Shown here: piece after piece, positions 1 to 11,100 of the stretch
Layout: every line of letters starts with the position of its first letter
How positions within the stretch are numbered: the first letter of the stretch is position 1
Assembly (NCBI RefSeq): GCF_007677725.1
Contig: NZ_VEDF01000004.1
Span: 1 to 64,000, forward strand
Direction: 5' to 3'
From: Pseudomonas sp. URMO17WK12:I11
GTDB taxonomy: Bacteria; Pseudomonadota; Gammaproteobacteria; Pseudomonadales; Pseudomonadaceae
Length of the DNA: 64,000 nucleotides
Notes under the pieces: model-generated
What the model was told of the DNA's origin: nothing
What the model saw: the letters and a program-made list of their open reading frames with translations, nothing else
Databases searched by the model: none
Program-made: the position numbers and the translations under genes

Positions 1-2129
1 ACGAAGTGCAGCGTGGTGATGGCTTCGTGCTCGATGACTTGACGCAGGTACTCGGGGTCGCGGTGGCCGCCAGGACGCGCCATGACCAGGCGCGCGCCGG
101 TTTGCAGGGGCCAGAGGAATTCCCAGACCGAGACATCGAAGCTGAATGGGGTCTTTTGCAGGACCCCGTCAGTGCTGTTCAAGCCGTAGGCGTCCTGCAT
201 CCACAGCAGGCGGTTGACCACGCCGGCGTGCTCGTTCATGACGCCTTTGGGCAGGCCCGTGGAGCCGGAGGTGTAGATCACGTAGGCCAGGTGGCTCGGG
301 GTCAGGCCGGCGACCAGAGGGTTGACCGACGGGTGATCCGCCCAGTCAAACTGATCCAGATCGATCACCTGCCCCGCGTCCGGCACGTGCCGAGTTGGCG
401 CATGCACCAGCACCGCCACAGGCGCGCTGTCACTGAGCATGTGACGCACGCGTTCGGCCGGATAATCCGGATCGACTGGCACATAGGCGCCGCCGGCCTT
501 GAGGATCGCCAGCAGCCCCACCACCATCGACAGCCCGCGCTCGACGCAGATCGCCACACGGTCATCGGGTTTGACTCCCAGGCCGATCAGGTAATGCGCC
601 AGGCGGTTGGCCTGTTCATTGAGCTGCCGGTAGCTCAGCTCGCCTTCATCGGCACGGACCGCCAGCGCATCCGGCGTACGCGCGACCTGGGCCTCGATCA
701 GCCCGTGCAGGGTCTGATCGAGGGTGTAATCGACAGCAGTAGCATTAAACTCGACCACCACTTGCTGCCGCTCTGCGGCCTGCAACACGGGTATGCGCTG
801 CACCGGCAACTGCGGTTCATGCTCGAGCGCCTCGACCATGGCCGCGAGCACCTGCTGCATCTGCCCACAGATCCGCGCTGCGCCAACCTCGGCAGGGGTC
901 ATGGCGACCAGGCGGAAGCCTTCGCCCAGGTCATCCACGTTGAGGCTCAGCGGGTAATTGGTCCGCTCCTGGCCATCGAGCACTTCGATCCCTTGCCAGG
1001 CCTTGCGCTGCTCGGCATCTGCGAGAGCGCCGTGACGGTAGTTGAGCATCGCGCTGAACAGCGGCAGTGGCGCGGCCACGCTGCTGCAACGTTGCGCCAG
1101 GGCCAGCGAAGCGTGCTCGTGGGCCAGCAGCGCACTGAGGCGTTGGTGCGTGGCATGGGCGGCTTCGCGCAGGCTGACAGCACCCAGATCGACCCGCAGT
1201 GGCAGGGTATTGATGAACATGCCCAACGCCCGCTCGGCACCCTCGCCGCCTTGCAGGCGGCCGAGCAGCACGGTGCCGAACACCACGCGATCCTGACCAC
1301 TGGCAGCGCCGAGCAAACGCGCCCAGGCCAGGTGGAACAAGCTGGCGACGCTGATACCCAAGACGCGAGCGTGGCGCCGCAACGCGGCGGCCAGCGGCGT
1401 CGGCAAGGTCAGCTTGACCTCCTGCATGGCCCGGCCGTCACCCTGGACGTCGTTCAACCCGAAGGGCAAGGTCGGCGTATCGATCTCCGCCAGTTGCGCG
1501 TGGAAGAAGGCCTCGTGTTCGGCCTGGCTGATGCCCAGTCGCGCCTGTGCTACGTAATTACGGTACGGTACAGGTCGGGCAACGGGTGCTGGTAGACCGT
1601 GCAGCAGCGCTTGCAATTCTTCGCCGATCACCTCCAAAGCCGTGTGATCGAGCACGATGTGGTGGAACTGCAAGGTTGCATCGATGCCCTCCTCGCCTTG
1701 GCGGTAAAACAGCTGTAACAACGGCGCCTGGTCGAGCCGCAGGGTTGGCAAGTCGCCCTGCTCCCTACCGCCCAGGACACCCGCCACACGCCGCAGCACC
1801 ACCTGTACCGGTTGCGCCAAGCCGTCCCACAACACGGCGGTGCGCAGCACGTCATGACGGGCGATCACCTGATCCAGCGCTCCGGCGAAGGCGTGCAGGC
1901 GCTCGACGCTATCGAAGCGCAGCCGCGAGTACAGCACGTAGGGATCGTGCTCGGCGGCGCTGAGGTGGTGATAGAGAATGCCCTCCTGCAGCGGCGCCAG
2001 CGGATAGATGTCCTGCACGTTGGCCGCGCCGCCCGGCACGCTGGCCACGATACGGTCGATGCTGGCCTGGTCGAGCTCGATCAGGCTGAGCAGGTCCGGG
2101 GTGATGTGCTCGCAGCCTGCTGGAATGCG
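1..2129 (-). other. NRPS module 4 (C and partial A), Ser-like pocket
   Basis: C domain ~2130-760, then the A domain from ~720 to the window edge. The visible pocket residues D-V-W-H (FDVSVWEF and TTLHFV) match the start of the serine code DVWHLSLID. The remaining pocket residues, the T domain and any following modules lie beyond base 1. The C domain carries HHLSAAEHD and HHIVLDHTA. Confidence 0.65.
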
Positions 2130-5100
2130 GTTTTCCGGCACTGCCACCTGCTGGGCCTGGCCCAGGGTTGCCGCCAAGGCGGCAATGGTGGGCTGGCCGA
2201 ACAGGGTGCGCACATCCACTTGCAGGCCTTGCTGACGCAAGCGCGCGGTCAGCGTGACCGCCAGCAGCGAATGGCCGCCCAGCTCGAAGAAGTTGTCGTG
2301 CCGCCCCACCTGCTCGACTCCCAGCAGCTGCGCCCAGAGCTGCGCAAGCAGCTGCTCGGTGGCACCTTGCGGCGCCTCGAACGGACGCTGCAGCAAGGCC
2401 GCGTCCGGCGCTGGCAAGGCATTGCGATCGAGCTTGCCGTTAGGGGTCAGGGGCAGCTGCTCAAGGTGGATGTACTGCGCCGGCACCATGTAGTCCGGCA
2501 GATCACCGAGCAGCACGTGGCGCAGCTGCTCGGCCGGCACCGGCTCGCCGCTGTGGTAAGCCACCAGGCGCGGCCCGGCGACGCCGTCGTCGAACGCCAG
2601 CACCAGCGCCTCGCGCACGCCAGGGATGCGCAGCAGGCAGGCTTCGATTTCGCCTGGTTCGATGCGCAGGCCACGGATTTTCACTTGGTGATCGTTGCGC
2701 CCGAGGAACTCCAGAGCACCATCGGCGCGTTGGCGCACCAGGTCGCCACTGCGGTACAGGCGCTCGCCTGGCAACCAAGGGTCGTCAATGAAGCGCTCGG
2801 CCTGCTGCTCGGCCAGGCCCAGGTAGCCACGGGTAACGCCGGCACCGCCGATATGCAACTGCCCGGCCACGCCCCACGGCACCAGTTGATCGCGGCTGTC
2901 GAGGACATACAGGCGGGTATTGTCGATGCCATGCCCGATCGGCAAGCTGCCGCGCGGTAGCGCTGCGCCGGGGTGCAGGGTCCAGACACTGCAATCGACC
3001 GTGGTTTCGGTGGGCCCATAGACGTTGTGCAGGCGCACCGCGGGTAGCCGCTCACGCACCTGCGCCGCCAAGGCGGCGGTCAATTCGCCGCCGCCACAGA
3101 CGATGTCGCTAAGGCTGCTGCACGCGGCGCTCTGTGGCTGTTCGAGGAACTGCTGAAGCAATGCCGGTACGAACTGCACCACATTCACTTGCTGTTGCTC
3201 GATCAACTGCACCAGGTACTGCGCATCGCGCTGGTCATCCGGGCGGGCCAGGACCAGGCGCAGGCCGCTGCACAGCGGCCAGAACAACTCCCACACCGAC
3301 GCATCGAAGCTGACTGGGGTCTTGTGCAGCACGCTGCCGGCATCTGCGCACAGGCGTTGGCTCCAGCGCACCAGGTTGACCACGTTGCGGTGCTCGACCA
3401 TCACGCCCTTGGGCACGCCGGTGGAACCTGAGGTGTAGATCACGTAGGCCAGGTGCTGCGCGCTCAAGCCGGGTACGTGCGGATCGCTGACGGGGTTGTC
3501 GCTCCAGCTGGGCAGATCGAGGTCGACCAGCAGCGCATGCGCTGCCACGCCGCGGGTCGCACTGTGGACCAGCAGCGCCCGCGGCGCGCTGTCCTCGAGC
3601 ATGTGCACCAGGCGCTGCGGCGGATAGCTCGGATCCAGCGGCACATAGGCGCCGCCGGCCTTGAGGATGGCCAGCAGGCCGACCACCAGCGCCATGCTGC
3701 GCTCGACGCAGATCGCCACGCGATCGTCCGGTTGTACGCCCAGGGCGAGCAGGTGATAAGCCAGGCGGTTGGCCTGTTCGTTGAGCTCGCGATAACTGAG
3801 TTCGCCGTCTTCGCCGACCAGTGCGATGGCCTCGGGGGTGAGCCTGGCCTGGGCCTCGAACAGGTGCTGCAACGGCTGCTGCCGCTCGCCGCCGCGAGCG
3901 CTCGAGCGGGCCTGCTGCAACAGCTGCGCACGCTCGCTTGCAGCCAGTACCGGCAGCTGCTGCACCGGCAACTGCGGCTGTTGCTGCAGGGCATCGAGCA
4001 GCCCACCGAGTACCTGCAGCAATTGCTCGCAGACGCGCTGGGCACCGATCGCCGCGCTGACCTGGGCGGTCAGGCGCATGCCGTCGCCCAGGTCATCGAC
4101 GTCGACGCTCAGCGGGTAGTTGCCGTGCCCGCCACTGGGCAGCGCTTCGATGCCCTCGAGCGCCTCGCGCTGCACGAGTTGTTCATCGGCACTGGCGCCG
4201 TGGCGGTAGTTGAGCATGGCACTGAACAACGGCGTCGGCGCGGCCACGCCGCTGCAGCGCTGGGCCAGCGCCAGCGAGGCGTGTTCGTGCACCAGCAGCG
4301 CACCCAAGTGCTCATGGGCCAGGCGCACGCCATCACGCACGCCCAGGCCGTCGAGATCAAGGCGCAGCGGCAAGGTGTTGATGAACATGCCAAGGCCACG
4401 GTCGGCGCCGGCACCGCCTTGGAGTCGGCCAAGCAGCACGGTGCCGAACACGACCGAGTCCTGGCCACTGGTGGCCGCCAGCAGGCGGGCCCAGGCCAGG
4501 TGCAGCAGGCTCGCCGCGCTGACCCCGGCCTGCTGGGCCTGTTGGCGCAGACGCTGATACTGGGCGCTTGGCACCTGCACGGTAACCCGCTCGAAATCGC
4601 CGGCCTGGCCCTGCAGGTCGCTCAGGCCGTAAGGCAGCGTCGGCTCATCGATATCGCCCAGCTCGGCGCGGAAGAACGCTTCATGCTCGGCTTCGCTGAT
4701 GGCCAGGCGGGCCTGGGCCACGTAGTTGCGGTAAGGCACCGCCGGCTGGCTGGGCACCTGGCCACGCAGGTGATCACGAATTTCGCCGAGCACGACCTTC
4801 ATCGCCGTGTGGTCGAGCACGATGTGGTGGAACTGCAAGGTCGCCTCGATCGCACGGTCGCCGCCTGCGTGCAACAGACGGATTAGCGGCGCCTGGTCCA
4901 GCGCCAGCGGCGGTGCGCCCGCCGCAGCACCCTGGGCCGTGTGCAGCAGGACGGGGCCTGGCACCTGGCGCCAGACCACTTGCAGCGGTTGCGCCAGGCC
5001 GTCCCAGAGCACCGCCGTGCGCAGCACGTCGTGGCGTTCTATCACCTGTTGCAGGGCAGCGGCGAACGCTTGCAGGCGCGCAAGGCTGTCGAACACCACG

Positions 5101-8100
5101 CGCCACTGCAGCAGGTACGGATCGCCGTCGGGCGCGCTCAGGTGGTGATAGAGGATACCTTCCTGCAGCGGCGCCAGTGGGTAGATGTCCTGCACGTTGG
5201 CGGCGCCGCCGGGCACGCTGGCGACAATCCGCTCGATGCTGGCCTGATCCAGTTCGATCAGTGGCAGCATGTCCGGGGTGATCTGCGTGCAGCCAGCATC
5301 GATGCGATTGGCCGGCACCTCGACCTGCCGATCGTGGTCGATGGCAGCTGCCAGCGCCGCCACGCTCGGCTGGCTGAACAGCACCCGCACATCGGTGCCC
5401 AAGCCCTGTTGGCGCAGGCGCTCGATCAGGGTCACGGCCAGCAGTGAATGGCCGCCCAGCTCGAAGAAATCATCGTCCCGCCCTACTCGCTCCAGGCCCA
5501 GCACCTCGGCCCAGATGGCCGCCATGCGGATTTCACGCTCACCCTGCGGTTCGGCGTGAACCTGTGCCTGCAGCGCGGGCTCGGGCAAGGCGCGCCGGTC
5601 GAGTTTGCCGTGGCTGGTCAGCGGCCAGTGCGTCAGGGGTATCAGCGCCTGCGGCAGCATGTGCGCCGGCAGGCTGGCCTGCAAGGCCTCGCGCAGGGCG
5701 TCGAGATCGACCGGCGCATTAAAGGTGAACCAGGCCAGCAAGCGCTCGGCGCGCACCAGCACCAGGGCCTGCTCGACGCCCGGCTGAGCGACGATGGCTG
5801 CTTCGATCTCGCCCAGCTCGACGCGCATGCCGCGGATCTTCACCTGGTCATCATTGCGGCCCAGGTAGTCGAGGGTGCCGTCGGCATTCCAGCGCACCAG
5901 GTCGCCGCTGCGGTACATGCGCGCACCGGGCAGGCGGCTGAACGGGTCGGCGAGGAAGCGCTCCTCGGTCAATTGCGCACGGTTGAAATAGCCGCGGGCG
6001 ACCTGACTGCCGCCGATGTACAGCTCGCCCGGCACGCCCACCGGCACCGGCTGGCGGCGCCCATCGAGCACATACGCGCGGGTGTTGGCGATCGGCTGGC
6101 CAATGTGCAGGTCGGCTCCGGGCAGCAGCGTGCCGGACGTGGCGACCACGGTGGTTTCGGTCGGCCCGTAGTTGTTCACCACGGCGAATCCGGGGTCGCG
6201 CTGGAACGCGCGCAGGCGGTCGCCGCCAACCAGCAGGGTGCGCAAGGTCGGGTGCTGGCGCTCGCGGCGCAGCGCCAGCTCGGCGACCGGAGTGGGCAGG
6301 AAACTGACTTTCAGCGGCTGCAACAGCCACCAGTCGAGCAGCGCTTCGACGTGCTCGTTGCCGATGTGCGCCGGTGGCAGGTGCAAGGTCGCCCCGGCGC
6401 ACAAGGCCGGCCAGACCTCCCAGGCCATGGCATCGAAACCGAATCCGGCGACGCTGGAGGTGCGCTCGCCGGCGCCCAGGGCAAACGCCTGGCAGTGCCA
6501 GTGCACCAGGTTGGCCAAGGTGTGATGCTCGATCATCACGCCCTTGGGTTGGCCGGTGGAGCCGGAGGTATAGACCACGTAGGCCAGGTGCTGGGCGTCC
6601 AGGCCCGGCACCTGTGGGTTGCTGGCGTCGGCGTGCCAGCTGCCGGCCTGGTCCAGGTCCAGGCGTGCAAGCCCGGCGGGCAGGCCGTCGATGCTCGAAT
6701 CGCTGAGCACCAGCGTCGGTGCGCTGTCGGCCAGCAGGTAGGCGATGCGCTCCTGGGGGTAGGTCGGGTCCACCGGCACGTAGGCCGCGCCGGTCTTGAG
6801 CACGGCCAGCAAGCCGATCAGCCGCTCGATGCTGCGCGGCAAGCACAGGGCGACCCGCTCGCCGCCACGCACGCCGTGTTCGATCAGGCGCTGGGCCAGG
6901 CGATTGGCCCGCAGGTTGAGTTCGGCGTAGCTTAGCGCGCGCTCACCCTGGCAGATCGCGGTGGTGTCGGGTGTACGCGCCGCCTGGGCCTCGACCATGG
7001 CATGCACGGTCTGCCCCTGCGGGTAAACCTGGGCGGTGGCATTGAAGTCGCCGAGCACGTGGTGGCGGGTACGTTCGTCGATGATCGACAAGCTGTCGAC
7101 GCTGGCGTCCTGCCCAGGCTCGAGGGCGTGCAACAGCTGCGCGACGGCATTGGCCATCCACTGGGCCACACGGGTCGCCCCGATGCCGTGCAGCGCCAGC
7201 ACGTTGAAGCTGAAGCCCTCACCCAGGTCGTTGACGCTCAGGGTCAGGGGGTAGTTGCTGCGCTCCTCGCCGCCAAGCAGACGCACGCCTGCCCAGATGC
7301 CCTCGCCCTCGCGCGGAGCATCGGCGGCGCTGTGACGGTAATTGAGCAAGGCACTGAACAACGGCAACGACGGCGCAACGCCGCTGCAGCGCTGGGCCAG
7401 GGCCAACGGCGCATGCTCGTGCCCCAGCAGCGCAGACAGGCTGCGATGGGTCGCGCGCAGCGCTGCGTGGGCGCTTGCGCTGGTGTCGATGCGCAACGGC
7501 AAGGTATTGATAAACATGCCCAGCGCGCGATCGGCGCCTTCGCCGCCTTGCAGGCGACCCATCAGCACGGTGCCGAACACCACATCCTGGCGGTTGGCCA
7601 ATACCCCCAGCACCCGCGCCCAGGCCAGGTGCATCAGGCTTGCAGCGCTGACCCCCAGATGCCGCGCGTGGCTGCGCAGGCGCAGGCTCAGTGCGTCGTC
7701 CAGTGCCAGCGTGGCGCTTTCGACGTCGCGACCATCGCCCTGCACATCGGCAAAGCCCAGTGGCAGCGTGGGTTCCTCGACATCGGCGAGCATCTCGCGG
7801 AAGAAGGTTTCCTGGGCAGCCGGGTCGGCCAGCCGCGCCTGGGCCACGTAGTTGCGATACGGCACGGCGGCCGGCAACTGCTCGCCCTGGCCGAATAGCA
7901 ATGCGCGCATCTCGCGGGCAATCACATCCATCGCCGTGTGGTCGAGGGTCAGGTGATGGAACAGCAGGATCGCCACCACCTGATGGTGGTCAGGGTCAAG
8001 GCTGTAGTAGAGCCGCGTGAGCGGCGCCTGGCCAAGGTCGAGGCGGTGATGGCGGGCATCGAAGCGGGCGTGCAATTGTTCGATGCGCGCTGGCTCCGTC

Positions 8101-11100
8101 GTGTCGAGCAGGTCGTCGATTTCGGTCACGGCGAGCGCGGCGCTGCGCCATACCACCTGTACCGGTTGCGCCAGGCCCTGCCACAGCACCGAGGTGCGCA
8201 GAATATCGTGGCGGTCGATGACCTGCTGCAACGCGCCGGCCCAGGCCAGCAGGCGTTCGACACTGTCGAATGCCAGGCGTGTCTGCAGCAGGTAGGGGTC
8301 GCCCTGCGCGGCGCTCAGGTGGTGATAAAGAATGCCTTCCTGCAGCGGCGCCAGGGGGTAGATTTCCTGCACATTGGCCGCGCCTCCGGGCACCGTGGCG
8401 ACGATGGCGTCGAGACTGGCCTGATCGAGCTGCACCAGGCTGAGCATGTCCGGGGTGATGCGCGCCGCGCCTGCAGGGACGCGGTTGGCCGGGACGTGCG
8501 CCTGGGTACCTTGGCCGCTGACGCTGGCCAGTGCAGCAATGGTCGGCTGCGCGAACAGCACGCGAACATCGATCACCAGCCCGGCTTTGCGCAAGCGTTC
8601 GACCAAGGTCACGGCCAGCAAGGAATGGCCACCGAGTTCGAAGAAATTGTCTTGCCGCCCTACCCGTGCAACGCCCAGCACCTCGGCCCAGATCGCCGCC
8701 ATGGCCGCTTCGGTCTGACCTTGCGGCGCCTCGTAGGCCTGCCCTGGCAACGCTGCAGCGTCAGGCATCGGCAAGGCGCGGCGGTCGAGCTTGCCATGAC
8801 TGGTCAGCGGCAATGCCTCCAGGCGCAGCAACGCCCAGGGCAGCATATGCGCCGGCAGCCTGGCCTGCAGGGCCTGGCGCAATTGCTCGGGGTCGAGCGG
8901 TGCGCTTTCGGTGTACCAGGCCAGCAGACGCTGGTCGTGCACCAGCACGACGGCGTCGGCGATACCCGGCTGGGCGGCCAGAGCGGCCTCGATTTCACCC
9001 AATTCCACGCGCACGCCTCGGATCTTCACTTGATCGTCGTTGCGACCCAGGTAGTCGAGGCTGCCGTCGCCGTTCCAGCGCACCAGGTCGCCACTGCGGT
9101 ACATGCGTCCGCCAGGATTGAAGGGGTCGTCCAGGAAGCGTTCGGCACTCAGCTCGGGGCGGTTGAAATAGCCCCGCGCGACTTGCACGCCGCCGATGTA
9201 CAGCTCACCTTCGACACCGACTGGCACCGGTTGCAGGCCCTGGTCCAGGACATACACGCGGGTGTTGGCGATCGGCTGGCCGATGTGCAGCTCACCGCCG
9301 GGCACCAGTGTGCCGGAGGTCGCCACCACAGTGGTTTCGGTCGGCCCATAGTTGTTGACCACGGCGAAGCCTGGGTCGCGATCGAACTGGCGCAGGCGAT
9401 CGCCGCCGATCAGCAAGGTGCGCAAGGTCGGGTGCTGACGGTCGCGGCGCAGCGCCTGCTCGGCGACCGGGGTGGGCAGGAAGCTGACCTGCAACGGCTG
9501 CGCCAGCCACCAGTCGAGCAGTTCGTCGATGTGCTCGTTGCCGATGCTGGCCGGCGGCAGGTGCAACGTGGCACCGGCACACAGGGTCGGCCAGACTTCC
9601 CAGGCCATGGCGTCGAACCCGAAGCCGGCGACACTGGCGCCATGGGACCCGGCTTGCACGGCGAACGCCTGGCAGTGCCAGTGCACCAGGTTGGCCAGGG
9701 TTCGATGCTCGATCATCACGCCCTTGGGCTGGCCGGTGGAGCCTGAGGTGTAGACCAGGTAGGCCAAGTGCTGCGCATCGATGCGCGGCAATTCGGGGTT
9801 GCTGTCGTTGGCGGCGAAGCTGGCGGCTTGATCGAGGTCCAGGCGTGGTAGCGATGGCAGGTTGTCAGTGGCGGAATGAGCGAGCACCAGCGCCGGTTGG
9901 CTGTCGGCAAGCAGGTAGGCAATGCGCTCGGCTGGGTAGGACGGGTCGACCGGCACGTAGGCAGCCCCGGCCTTGAGCACCGCCAGCAAGGCCACTAGCC
10001 GCTCAGGCTCGCGGGGCAGGCACAGGGCCACGCGGTCGCCAACCTGCACCCCTTGCTCTATCAGGCGATGGGCAAGCTGGTTGGCGCGCTGGTTGAGTTG
10101 CGCATAGCTGAGCGAATGCTCGCCCTGCACCAAGGCCAGCGCATGCGGCGCGCGGGCCGCCTGGGCTTCAACCAACGCGTGTATGGTTTGCCCTTGCGGG
10201 TAGGCTTCAGTGGTGAGGTTGAACGCTTCAAGCACCTGCTCGCGCTCGGCGGGCGGCAATACGGGCAAGCCCTGCAAGGGTGCGTCAGGGTCACGCTCAA
10301 GCGCCTCGGCCAGGCTCGCCAGCACCTGCTCGAACTGTGCGCACAGCCGTTCGGCGCCCCACTGCGGCAGGGTTTGCACGGTCAGGCGCAGGTCCTCGCC
10401 CAGGTCATCGACGCTGATGGTCAGCGGGTAGTCGGTGCGCTCTTCGGCGCCGACGATGTCGATGCCGGGTGCTACCGGAATGATCTGCTGGGCATCGCCG
10501 GCGTCGCTGTGGCGGTAGTTGAGCATGCTATTGAACAGCGGCGCCGGTGCGGCGACCGCGCTGCAGCGCTGGGCCAAGGCGAGCGATGCCTGTTCGTGAC
10601 CGAGCAAGGCGCTCAGGCGTTTATGCGTGGCCAGCAGCCCTTGGCGCACGCTGTGCTGGCCGAGGTCGATGCGCAGCGGCAGGGTGTTGATGAACATGCC
10701 CAGGGCCTGCTCGCTGCCATCGCCGGTGGTCATGCGTCCGAGCAGCACGCTGCCGAACACCACGGTCTGGCGCGCCGACAGTTGCCCGACCAGGCGGGCA
10801 AAACCCAGATGCAGCACGCTGGCCGGGCTCACGCCGAGCTGGCGCGCCAGGTAGCGCAGGCGCAGGCTGAGGCTCGCGGGTAAGGTCATACGGGCCTGCT
10901 GCAAAGGGGTGTCGCCAGCGCTTTGCACACCGAAGGCCAGGGTCGGCGCCTCGATATCGCCGAGCATGTCGCGGAAGAAGCGCTCGTGAGCCTGCTCGTC
11001 GAGGGCCTGGCGGGCGGCGGCCAGGATGTTACGAAATGGCATCGGTGCCGGCAGTTGCGCGGCCTGGCCTGCCAGGTGCGCTTGAATCTCGCGGCGGACG

